A stretch of DNA of 17,810 nt from contig CAITHY010000033.1 of NCBI GenBank assembly GCA_903892315.1, positions 1-17,810 on the forward strand, written 5' to 3'. Below, piece by piece: positions 8,832 to 15,082 of the stretch. The first letter of the stretch is position 1. Each line of letters opens with the position of its first letter. A program made the position numbers and the translations under genes. A model generated the notes under the pieces. The model had not been told where the DNA came from, ran no database searches, and saw only the letters and a program-made list of their open reading frames with translations. The DNA is from an uncultured beta proteobacterium (GTDB lineage Bacteria; Pseudomonadota; Gammaproteobacteria; Burkholderiales; Burkholderiaceae).

Positions 8832-9635
8832 ATGAAAATGCGTAATTTACTCAAGTTGTTTGTTGGTGTGTTTGCAAGTGCGTTATTGCTGACAAGCAAT
8901 CTTGCTTTTGCAGAACCTACTTTGCCTGAGGTTTATCAGGCAATTGAAGCGGGGCAGTTAGCTAAAGCCGATGCCATGATGCAAGAGGTCTTGAAAAATC
9001 ACCCTAATAGCGGCAAAGCACATTACATTGCATCTGAGCTCTACTTGAAAGAAGGCAAATTAGATGCCGCGAGAAATGCATTTACTCAAGCAGAAAACTT
9101 AGCACCAGGTTTGCCATTTGCTCAACCGGATTCAGTTCAGAGATTGCAAACACAATTGCGTGCCGGTACTGTGCCAGCACAAACACATACAGGCGCAAGC
9201 TCTATCATTACTAGCCCCATCTTTTGGATCTTGATTGCAATCTTGATTGCAGGCGTCGTGTTCTTCATGAGAAATCGCCCACAGCCAGTACAGGTCTATA
9301 ACACACCAACTGCAAATGGACCGTATCCAGGGACTCCTGGCGGCTATCCTCCAGGTTATCCAGGTGCACCAGCCTCAGGCATGGGTGGCGGCTTGATGGG
9401 GAGCTTGGCAACGGGCGCAGCATTAGGTGCTGGCATGGTTGCAGGTGAGGCGTTAGCAAGTCACCTCATGGGCGGTGGTAATCACATGAACCCTGGCATC
9501 AATAACGATTTCAATCAAGTGGGCGGCCAAGTTCCAGATGCAACGAACTTTGGTGTGAACGATACAAGCTCTTGGGATGATGGCGGCTCCAGCTCTTGGG
9601 ATGACAGTGGCGGCGGCTTTATGGGCGACGTCTAA
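8832..9635 (+). CDS. exported TPR-repeat protein with one membrane helix and Gly/Ser/Asp-rich tail
   Basis: Not a family I can name. The 267 residues show a Sec signal peptide (1-27, cut after LAFA), a TPR-like helical stretch at about 30-95 (pattern AGQLAKADAMMQEVLKNHPN followed by GKAHY and GKLDAARNAF), one membrane helix at about 125-146, and a Pro/Gly/Tyr then Gly/Ala-rich region. The end carries two copies of SSWDD followed by a glycine run. The fold implies periplasmic TPR repeats and a tail across the membrane, or the opposite; a scaffold role is a guess. ATG occurs at 8829, 8832 and 8838; AGGAG at 8822-8826 is best spaced for 8832. The next gene follows after 65 bases without a terminator, so co-transcription is likely. 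Confidence 0.8.
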   Translation: MKMRNLLKLFVGVFASALLLTSNLAFAEPTLPEVYQAIEAGQLAKADAMMQEVLKNHPNSGKAHYIASELYLKEGKLDAARNAFTQAENLAPGLPFAQPDSVQRLQTQLRAGTVPAQTHTGASSIITSPIFWILIAILIAGVVFFMRNRPQPVQVYNTPTANGPYPGTPGGYPPGYPGAPASGMGGGLMGSLATGAALGAGMVAGEALASHLMGGGNHMNPGINNDFNQVGGQVPDATNFGVNDTSSWDDGGSSSWDDSGGGFMGDV

Positions 9636-9700
9636 TGAATTTAACTAGTCACTGAATACAGCATTACAAACAGTAACATCTACAGAAAGTAAGAATCACT

Positions 9701-10204
9701 ATGGCAATGTCAATGTATCAAGCATCAATCCCGCAGCTCATTAAGATGCTGACCAATCTTTCTCATATCCTTAAGAAAGGCGAAGCATTCGCTAAAGCTA
9801 AGAATGTGGATGGTGCAGTATTGGTGGGTGATCGCCTTTCACCTGATATGTTTCCACTCTCAAAGCAAGTACAAATTGCCTGTGATCAAGTGAAGAATGG
9901 GTTGGCACGTTTGGCTGGCATTGAGCCACCGAAGTTTGATGATCAGGAATCTACTTTTGCAGAGTTGCAAGAGCGCATTGCTAAAACGATTGCTTTTGCC
10001 AATACTATTGAGCCTGCACAAGTGGATGGAACTGAAGCTAAGGAGATTAAGTTCTCTATCAAGGAATGGCACTTTGAATTTGTAGGTGAGCAATACCTAT
10101 TCACTTGGATCATCCCCAATTTCTACTTTCATGTGACTACGGCATACAACATCCTGCGTCACAACGGAGTAGAGATTGGTAAGTCAGATTACTTGGGTGG
10201 TTAA
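9701..10204 (+). CDS. DUF1993 family protein
   Basis: The 167-residue protein matches my memory of the DUF1993 family of small helical soluble proteins with a DinB-like four-helix appearance: start MSMYQAS, middle RLSPDMFPLSKQVQIACD, then TFAELQERIAKTI, and the aromatic C-terminal segment with FHVTTAYNILRHNGV. The biochemical function of the family is unknown. In-frame ATGs lie at 9701, 9707 and 9713; the second gives the MSMYQ start typical of the family, while AAAGTAAG upstream fits the first somewhat better. It follows the TPR gene in the same direction. Confidence 0.85.
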   Translation: MAMSMYQASIPQLIKMLTNLSHILKKGEAFAKAKNVDGAVLVGDRLSPDMFPLSKQVQIACDQVKNGLARLAGIEPPKFDDQESTFAELQERIAKTIAFANTIEPAQVDGTEAKEIKFSIKEWHFEFVGEQYLFTWIIPNFYFHVTTAYNILRHNGVEIGKSDYLGG

Positions 10205-10213
10205 GAGGGTATT

Positions 10214-10219
10214 ACAATA
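10214..10219 (+). promoter_or_regulatory. possible -10 element of a short unit
   Basis: TACAAT lies ten bases after the DUF1993 stop and five bases before the ATG of a 38-codon frame. Transcription would start at or next to that ATG and end at the strong terminator 180 bases on. No good -35 is visible (TTACTT at an 18-base spacing is the best). Confidence 0.3.
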
Positions 10220-10224
10220 GCGCT

Positions 10225-10341
10225 ATGCAATATCTTTCAGAAATCGTTGAGGTAGTGAACCCCTGGCTTTTCCGAGCTAGCGTTTACATGTCTAATGCAT
10301 TTCTAGATGACCCTGCAATTTTGGCTTTTGCTTTTTGCTAA
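10225..10341 (+). CDS. possible 38-residue micro-ORF
   Basis: An ATG frame encodes a 38-residue peptide beginning MQYLSEIVEVVNPWLFRAS and ending AILAFAFC. It is fairly hydrophobic, with one amphipathic or hydrophobic stretch. There is no Shine-Dalgarno at the right distance (AGAGGG is about 15 bases away), so it would have to be leaderless, started from the TACAAT element directly upstream. It may equally be the body of a non-coding RNA ended by the terminator at 10364-10402. I recognise no family. Confidence 0.28.
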   Translation: MQYLSEIVEVVNPWLFRASVYMSNAFLDDPAILAFAFC

Positions 10342-10363
10342 GTACGGATGAGAAAGAGCGAAT

Positions 10364-10402
10364 ACCAATAAAAAACCACCCTAGCGGTGGTTTTTTATTG
10401 GT
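10364..10402. terminator. strong bidirectional intrinsic terminator
   Basis: ACCAATAAAAAACCACC (10364-10380) and its exact reverse complement (10386-10402) form a perfect 17-bp inverted repeat around the loop CTAGC. The GC-rich inner part is followed by T6 on the plus strand and on the minus strand alike, so it can end the rightward unit from the TPR/DUF1993 side and the leftward dehydrogenase-Bug operon. Confidence 0.92.
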
Positions 10403-10424
10403 AGCAAAAAAGAAAAATAAAAAA

Positions 10425-10456
10425 ATCAAGCAACAAAATCAAGCAACAAGATCAAG
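10425..10456. repeat. 13-bp tandem repeat, about 2.5 copies
   Basis: ATCAAGCAACAAA (10425-10437) is followed by ATCAAGCAACAAG (10438-10450) and a partial ATCAAG (10451-10456). It sits between the Bug stop codon and the bidirectional terminator, in the 3' untranslated part of the leftward operon. A slippage-type repeat; no function is evident. Confidence 0.8.
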
Positions 10457-10467
10457 AAAATACAGAC

Positions 10468-11430
10468 TTACTTGATCATGCCTGCGTTCCTGGCGTCATC
10501 GACTGATTGGGCTGTTTTCTCTTTCATAAAAGCAGGCATCTTTGCCAAAGGAATATCCACCAATACAAATCCAGACTCCTCCAGTTTTTTCTTAGTCTCG
10601 GGATCGGCATTGAGCTGCGCAAAGTAATCAGACATCTTCTGCTGTAATACCAATGGAGTCGCTTTGGGTACTGCAACGCCGCGATACGCACCAACCACCC
10701 AGTTCAAACCAATCTCTTTAAAGGTGGGTACGTCAGGTAGAGCAGGGTTGCGTTTCTCGGTAGCAATGGCTAGCGTGCGCACTTTACCTTTTTGCTGAAT
10801 GGCTAGTGGTAAATAACCCATTGCACCATCAACGTGCATGCCGATTAATGAGGTAACTAAATCACCAGTACCTTTAAAGGGAACGTAAGCAATTTTCACG
10901 CCCGCCAATCGATTCAAACGCTCTACAGCCATGTGGTTGGCAGAGTATTGGCCCGAGCCGGCCAAGGTTAACTTGCCTGGATCTTTTTTGGCTGCCGCAA
11001 TAAATTCTTGGAAGGTTTTATGGGGGCTATCGGCAGATACCATTAAAGCATCAGGCGTGAAGTGATAGTAGTAGATCGCATTAATATCGTCGGTCTTGTA
11101 CTGAATGCCTTCTTGTAATGGTTGCAAGATCGTATGTGGAACGTTGACACCCACTACCGTAGTGCCATCAGCAGGATAGGTATTCATGGTGCTCCATACC
11201 AGTGCGCCACCAGCACCGGCGCGATTCATCACGACCATCGGTTGCTTGAACTTCTTAGCGGAGAGATCGGCTTGGTAGCGCGCCACTAAATCAGATTCAC
11301 CGGCAGCAGGGAAGGGGATGATGTACTGAATAGTTTTACCCGGAAATGGTTGGGCATTTGCGCCCGATAGCAATCCAAAGGAAATCAAGCAAGCACTTAG
11401 TAATCCAGTCACTAATTTCAACAGCGTCAT
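10468..11430 (-). CDS. Bug/TctC-type periplasmic solute-binding protein
   Basis: A 320-residue receptor of the tripartite tricarboxylate transporter family (TctC, Bug). Such proteins bind carboxylic acids or other small ligands in the periplasm. Seen: Sec signal peptide ending SGANA-QPFP; first-strand motif IIPFPAAGESDLVARY; GAGGALVWS near residue 75; the conserved FKGTGDLVTSLIGMHVDG; and LPDVPTFKE. These are hallmarks of the family, greatly expanded in Burkholderiales. The usual PGGxxD ligand loop reads PAAGESD here. The start overlaps the dehydrogenase stop as ATGA, so the two are translationally coupled, which suggests that the ligand is a substrate or relative of the dehydrogenase substrate, such as tartrate or malate. 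No TctA/TctB membrane genes are in the window, so it probably works with distant ones. Confidence 0.9.
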   Translation of the reverse strand: MTLLKLVTGLLSACLISFGLLSGANAQPFPGKTIQYIIPFPAAGESDLVARYQADLSAKKFKQPMVVMNRAGAGGALVWSTMNTYPADGTTVVGVNVPHTILQPLQEGIQYKTDDINAIYYYHFTPDALMVSADSPHKTFQEFIAAAKKDPGKLTLAGSGQYSANHMAVERLNRLAGVKIAYVPFKGTGDLVTSLIGMHVDGAMGYLPLAIQQKGKVRTLAIATEKRNPALPDVPTFKEIGLNWVVGAYRGVAVPKATPLVLQQKMSDYFAQLNADPETKKKLEESGFVLVDIPLAKMPAFMKEKTAQSVDDARNAGMIK

Positions 11431-12494
11431 TTGGATATCTCCTCAATGACTGCATTGGTAACGTCACTCATCATAGCTGTACCGCCTAAATCACGCGTGT
11501 GCAACTTGGGGTTGGCTGTCACTTTTTCAATGGCTGCCATTAACTTTGCCCCGAGGGCTTTCTCACCTAGGAAGTCGAGCATCATCACTGCTGACCAGAA
11601 GGTGCCAATCGGATTAGCAAGGCCTTTGCCCATAATGTCAAAAGCAGAACCATGAATCGGTTCAAACATCGATGGATAGCGACGCTCTGGATCGAGGTTG
11701 GCAGTAGGGGCGATACCTAAACTACCGGCTAGTGCAGCTGCTAAGTCACTCAGAACATCGGCATGTAAGTTGGTGGCGACAATGGTATCCAAAGATTCAG
11801 GGCGATTGACCATACGCGCAGTAGCAGCGTCAACCAATTCTTTATCCCAGGTTACGTCCGGAAAGTCTTTGGCGACGATATTGGCAATCTCATCCCACAT
11901 CACCATGCCATGACGCTGTGCATTGGATTTGGTGATGACAGTGAGGTGCTTACGAGGACGGGACTGCGCTAACTGAAAGGCAAAACGCTGTACGCGCTCC
12001 ACTCCAACGCGGGTCATGATGCTCATATCTGAAGCGACTTCAATGGGGTGACCTTGGTGTGCTCTACCGCCTACGCCAGAGTATTCACCTTCGGAGTTCT
12101 CGCGCACGATTACCCAATCGAGCTGACCTGGTTTGCAATTGCGTAGTGGCGTTTCAATACCAGGAAGAATGCGAGTAGGACGCACATTTGCATATTGATC
12201 AAAACCTTGGCAGATTTTGAGACGCAAGCCCCACAAAGTAATGTGATCCGGAATCTTGGGATCGCCAGCAGAGCCGAACAAGATGGCATCTTTAGAGCGC
12301 AAAGGCTCCAGACCATCCTCGGGCATCATGATGCCGTGCTTGCGGTAGTAATCACCACCCCAATCAAAGTGCTCGAATTCAAAAGTGACTTCAGGATGTT
12401 TCTTGCTTAAGGCGTTTAATACCTTTTCGCACTCCGGAATCACTTCTTTGCCAATCCCGTCGCCTGGGACGGATGCGATCTTATATGTCTTCAT
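11427..12494 (-). CDS. ttuC: tartrate/D-malate-type dehydrogenase (isopropylmalate dehydrogenase family)
   Basis: A 355-residue NAD-dependent beta-decarboxylating dehydrogenase closest in my reading to TtuC and DmlA (YeaU), which oxidise D-malate, tartrate and similar 2-hydroxy acids. Seen: IASVPGDGIGKEV at the start; LWGLRLKICQGFDQYANVRP; VIVRENSEGEYSG; catalytic Lys in VITKSNAQRHG; metal-binding aspartates in NLHADVLSDL; FEPIHGSAFDIMGKG in the cofactor site, without the Lys-Tyr pair of NADP-dependent isocitrate dehydrogenase. DmlA has LFGD where this has LHAD, and APD where this has AFD, so it may be a distinct subgroup and the substrate is uncertain. AGGAGA lies four bases before the ATG. 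It is the first gene of a two-gene operon with the Bug receptor, preceded by a structured leader. Confidence 0.85.
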   Translation of the reverse strand: MKTYKIASVPGDGIGKEVIPECEKVLNALSKKHPEVTFEFEHFDWGGDYYRKHGIMMPEDGLEPLRSKDAILFGSAGDPKIPDHITLWGLRLKICQGFDQYANVRPTRILPGIETPLRNCKPGQLDWVIVRENSEGEYSGVGGRAHQGHPIEVASDMSIMTRVGVERVQRFAFQLAQSRPRKHLTVITKSNAQRHGMVMWDEIANIVAKDFPDVTWDKELVDAATARMVNRPESLDTIVATNLHADVLSDLAAALAGSLGIAPTANLDPERRYPSMFEPIHGSAFDIMGKGLANPIGTFWSAVMMLDFLGEKALGAKLMAAIEKVTANPKLHTRDLGGTAMMSDVTNAVIEEISK

Positions 12495-12546
12495 GTGTCT
12501 CCTACTGTTCTTTTTATATGGGCTACTGGATCACCTCCGCAGTAGC
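12495..12546 (-). promoter_or_regulatory. dehydrogenase leader hairpin with Shine-Dalgarno loop and alternative pairing
   Basis: On the reverse strand GCTACTG (12546-12540) pairs with CAGTAGC (12528-12522), 7 bp, around the 11-base loop CGGAGGTGATC. The loop plus adjacent bases reads GGAGGTGATCCAG (12538-12526), a perfect 13-base complement of the 3' end of 16S rRNA, yet no start codon follows at a useful distance. A second CAGTAG (12507-12502) overlaps the real ribosome binding site AGGAGA and could pair with the same CTACTG. The two pairings exclude each other. A translational switch or ribosome standby site is inferred; I match it to no known riboswitch class. Confidence 0.5.
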
Positions 12547-12556
12547 TTCTAGGACC

Positions 12557-12562
12557 ATTATG
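12557..12562 (-). promoter_or_regulatory. possible -10 element of the dehydrogenase-Bug operon
   Basis: The reverse strand reads GCATAAT, the same core as the candidate before rpmE. RNA would start near 12550, a few bases before the hairpin. No good -35 is seen. Confidence 0.3.
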
Positions 12563-12612
12563 CAATTCCTTAAGGCTCAATAGGGGTAGGGTGAACTCGG
12601 GGTTTATGACTA

Positions 12613-12644
12613 GGGAGGGAGAGAAAACAGAGGGGGTGGGAGGG
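12613..12644 (+). other. clustered G-tracts, possible G-quadruplex
   Basis: Five runs of three or more G lie within 32 bases: 12613-12615, 12617-12619, 12632-12636, 12638-12640 and 12642-12644. The one-base loops in each half favour a four-tract structure on the plus strand. It sits between the divergent dehydrogenase operon and the SOS-controlled umuDC. Confidence 0.4.
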
Positions 12645-12699
12645 AGCCCATAGCCCCAAAACAACAAAAATAGCCCCATTTTTACGGTTTTTACATATA

Positions 12700-12715
12700 C
12701 TGTATAAACATACAG
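12700..12715. promoter_or_regulatory. LexA (SOS) operator of umuDC
   Basis: CTGTATAAACATACAG fits the CTG-N10-CAG LexA consensus with the AT-rich centre expected. The dyad extends outward to ten matched bases on each side (12695-12704 with 12711-12720). It ends only seven bases before the first possible umuD start and overlaps the likely -10 region (TATAAA 12703-12708), so LexA would block RNA polymerase directly. Confidence 0.9.
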
Positions 12716-12722
12716 TATATTA

Positions 12723-13223
12723 ATGACTATGACGCAAGTAATGAACCCCGCAAAAGTAACCCTGAGTCAGGCCCCACAAGCCTTGGCAGGCCATTTTGCC
12801 GCCTATGAGCTCAAGCTTCTAAGTCACCGGATGTCAGCTGGATTCCCTAGCCCAGCGGCAGATTACGCCGAAGATGGCCTCGATCTGAACCATTACCTCG
12901 TCCAGAATAAGCCAGCCACCTTCATGTTTACTGTGAAGGGGGATTCAATGTTGGGTGCGGGGATTTGCGATGGCGACAAGGTAGTCGTTGATAAAGCCCT
13001 GAAGCCAAAACATAAAGACATCGTGGTTGCCGTAGTGGATAGCGAGTACACCATCAAGCGCCTTTATCAGTTGCGTGGTCGTATTGAGCTTCAACCAGAA
13101 AACCCAAACTACCCACCCATTACCTTTAATGAAGGCAGTGAACTGCAAATCTGGGGTGTAGTGGTTGGGGTAGTGCGCAAGTACAGTAATGCGAGTGCTA
13201 GGTATAGCAAGGAAGGTAAGTGA
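12723..13223 (+). CDS. umuD: UmuD, LexA-like self-cleaving subunit of DNA polymerase V
   Basis: Peptidase S24 family accessory protein of the translesion polymerase. RecA-ssDNA stimulates self-cleavage to UmuD', which joins UmuC. The 166-residue product has the cleavage site as Ala39-Gly40 within [10 protein letters not shown] (Cys-Gly in E. coli), the nucleophile Ser75 in GDSM and the general base Lys112 in YTIKRL. It is about 27 residues longer than E. coli UmuD, all at the N-terminus. Other in-frame ATGs at 12729 and 12741 are possible; none has a Shine-Dalgarno, and the first lies so near the SOS box that the message would be almost leaderless. It is followed after one base by umuC. Confidence 0.93.
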   Translation: MTMTQVMNPAKVTLSQAPQALAGHFAAYELKLLSHRMSAGFPSPAADYAEDGLDLNHYLVQNKPATFMFTVKGDSMLGAGICDGDKVVVDKALKPKHKDIVVAVVDSEYTIKRLYQLRGRIELQPENPNYPPITFNEGSELQIWGVVVGVVRKYSNASARYSKEGK

Positions 13224-13224
13224 G

Positions 13225-14535
13225 ATGAATATTCAAAACACTTCAACCCCCCTCTTTGCTCTAGTGGATGTGAACAACTTCTATGTTTCTTGTGAGCGTG
13301 TATTCCAGCCTAAGTTAGCAGAAGTGCCGATGGTAGTGCTTTCTAATAATGATGGCTGTGCCGTAGCCCGTAGTGCCGAAGTCAAAGCGCTTGGCGTGAA
13401 GATGGGAACACCTTGGTTTCAGATGAAGGATCTTGCTAAGCAGCATGGCATTCAGGCTTACTCATCTAATTACACCTTGTACGGTGATATGAGTAGCCGC
13501 GTGGTCCAGGTGCTCAGAGAGTTCACCCCAAACCTAGAGGTTTACAGCATCGACGAGAGCTTCTTACAAATCGAAACGGTCTTAAGGCAATACCAAGATA
13601 CGATCGAATTGGGTCAAAAGATCAAGCAACAAGTGAAAGACACCACCGGCTTGCCAGTCTGTGTGGGTATTGGCGCTAGTAAGACTCTGGCAAAGCTAGC
13701 TAACCACTTGGCCAAGAAACATCAGCAGTTTTCTGGCGTGTGCGATGTGAACGCCATGGCCAAAGAAGAGCTCTATCAGTGGATGAGTGAGACTGAAGTC
13801 GGTGAGGTTTGGGGTGTTGGTAAACAAATCGCCAAAAAACTCAAAGCTCAAAATATTCAGAGCGTATTTGATCTCTTGCAAGCTTCGCCACCAGCCATGC
13901 GTCAACAGTTTGGCGTAGTGATGGAGCGCCTCTGTTATGAACTTCGTGGTACATCTTGTCTGCAACTAGAAGAAGTGGCGCCGGCCAAACAACAAATCAT
14001 TGCCTCACGCAGTTTTGGTAAGTTGGTTACCAGTCAAGTAGAGTTAGCTGAATCAGTTGCCACCCATGTAGCACGTGCAGCAGAAAAACTCAGAACCCAA
14101 AACAGCACTACGGGCGCGCTCACTGTATTTATTCAGACTAATCCGTTTAAGCAAAACGAGCCACAGCATCACCAAGGCATCACCATTCCATTGGCAGACC
14201 CAACCGATAACACCTTGACCTTAACAAATGCTGCGCTGGCAGGTCTTAAGCAAATCTATCAAGCCAACTTTCGTTACAAGAAGGCAGGCGTCATTCTGAA
14301 TCTCATTAGCGACAAGCCAACAGCCCAGCAATCCTTATTTGAGGATATCGAGACCAAGGGCAAATCAGCGCATCTCATGAAAGCAGTAGATGAGATCAAT
14401 ACGCGCTTTGGTAATGCAGTGATCCGGTCTGCGGCCGCGGGAACAAAGAGCACTAAAGAAGAGTGGCAAATGCGATCAAACAATCGGTCACCGAACTACA
14501 CCACGAGATGGGATGAGTTGCCGGTAGCTAGATAA
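13225..14535 (+). CDS. umuC: UmuC, catalytic subunit of DNA polymerase V
   Basis: Y-family error-prone polymerase that copies damaged DNA during the SOS response. The 436-residue protein (E. coli: 422) shows the palm motif [13 protein letters not shown] with catalytic Asp15 and steric-gate Tyr20, [18 protein letters not shown] with catalytic Asp110 and Glu111, [18 protein letters not shown], the thumb helix-hairpin-helix [12 protein letters not shown], and CLQLEE leading to the little finger. QQSLF at 368-372 is a sliding-clamp binding motif. The chosen ATG has AAGGAAGG about eight bases upstream and follows the umuD stop after one base; twelve more codons are open upstream but lie inside umuD. 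No catalytic residue is missing. Confidence 0.95.
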   Translation: MNIQNTSTPLFALVDVNNFYVSCERVFQPKLAEVPMVVLSNNDGCAVARSAEVKALGVKMGTPWFQMKDLAKQHGIQAYSSNYTLYGDMSSRVVQVLREFTPNLEVYSIDESFLQIETVLRQYQDTIELGQKIKQQVKDTTGLPVCVGIGASKTLAKLANHLAKKHQQFSGVCDVNAMAKEELYQWMSETEVGEVWGVGKQIAKKLKAQNIQSVFDLLQASPPAMRQQFGVVMERLCYELRGTSCLQLEEVAPAKQQIIASRSFGKLVTSQVELAESVATHVARAAEKLRTQNSTTGALTVFIQTNPFKQNEPQHHQGITIPLADPTDNTLTLTNAALAGLKQIYQANFRYKKAGVILNLISDKPTAQQSLFEDIETKGKSAHLMKAVDEINTRFGNAVIRSAAAGTKSTKEEWQMRSNNRSPNYTTRWDELPVAR

Positions 14536-14598
14536 AGAATTCAGCAGCAAACAAGGTAATTAATAAATAACAAGTAACAACGCATAAAGGAGAGGTAA

Positions 14599-14730
14599 AT
14601 GGACTTATTAAACAACTTCAACGGAATTTCTCTCGCAGTCATCATGATTCTGTCTTACTGCGCAGTATTGAAAAATACCAAGCGCAATGAGGGTGACCAC
14701 AAGCAGGTATTTAGTCGTCAGTATCAGTAA
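14599..14730 (+). CDS. 43-residue predicted single-span membrane protein
   Basis: Not recognised. The frame encodes a peptide starting MDLLNNFNGISLAVIMILSY, with one hydrophobic helix at about 9-24, then a basic and polar tail with KNTKRN and ending SRQYQ. This gives an N-out, C-in orientation by the positive-inside rule. The ribosome binding site AAAGGAGAGG directly upstream is the strongest in the window and speaks for real translation. It begins 63 bases after umuC in the same direction, with no terminator between, and a terminator follows it, so it probably belongs to the SOS operon. Whether it is a damage-induced membrane peptide or an unrelated small protein cannot be told. Confidence 0.65.
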   Translation: MDLLNNFNGISLAVIMILSYCAVLKNTKRNEGDHKQVFSRQYQ

Positions 14731-14753
14731 AGAATAAGTAGTAGGCCTGAAAG

Positions 14754-14796
14754 GGGAATAAGGAAATCACGGATTCCTTATTCCCTTATTCTTTTT
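14754..14796 (+). terminator. intrinsic terminator after umuDC and the small ORF
   Basis: GGGAATAAGGAA (14754-14765) and TTCCTTATTCCC (14774-14785) form a perfect 12-bp stem with an 8-base loop, followed by TTATTCTTTTT. The final T run overlaps the stop codon of the convergent antitoxin gene. On the minus strand the stem lacks a T run, so it is mainly a rightward terminator. Confidence 0.85.
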
Positions 14797-15082
14797 AGGC
14801 GGCCTTTAGTTCAAGCTTAATTCTCTTTCCTAGGACGGTCGCCGCACTAGCTAGTGTGATTAATGTGAGGCTAGTGTCGCTTTCGTCAAGCAGGCGATTT
14901 AAGGCTGCGCGACTGGTATGCATTTTCTTGGCCATAGAGGTCTTGGTGATTTGTTGTTTCTCCATTTCACGCTCAATTTGCCATGCTATGACACGTTTTA
15001 CTGCCACGGCAGTCGAGTGCTCAAGCAGTGATTCTTCTTTTAAGAATTCGTCAAAATTATTGCCAATATGCTTTTTCTTCAT
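14795..15082 (-). CDS. HigA-like XRE-family antitoxin
   Basis: A 95-residue protein with a helix-turn-helix of the XRE type: ITKTSMAKKMHTSRAALNRL at about 45-64, then the second half of the domain with LITLASAATVLGKRIKLEL. It follows the toxin gene with a 4-base ATGA overlap and has an excellent ribosome binding site (AAGGAG) inside the end of the toxin frame. The antitoxin is expected to bind and neutralise the toxin and to repress the shared promoter. Toxin-first order is typical of higBA and of Gp49-like systems. Its stop overlaps the T run of the convergent umuDC terminator. Confidence 0.85.
   Translation of the reverse strand: MKKKHIGNNFDEFLKEESLLEHSTAVAVKRVIAWQIEREMEKQQITKTSMAKKMHTSRAALNRLLDESDTSLTLITLASAATVLGKRIKLELKAA

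Noticed and set aside
12491..12679. 62-codon minus-strand frame whose stop overlaps the dehydrogenase start as TGA within ATGA
   Set aside because: Tempting as a coupled leader peptide, but it has no ribosome binding site, translates the G/C-tract region into a Pro-rich string, and would start upstream of the only candidate promoter.
13189..13224. Upstream ATG start of umuC
   Set aside because: It lies inside umuD and adds twelve unrelated residues; the ATG at 13225 has the good ribosome binding site.
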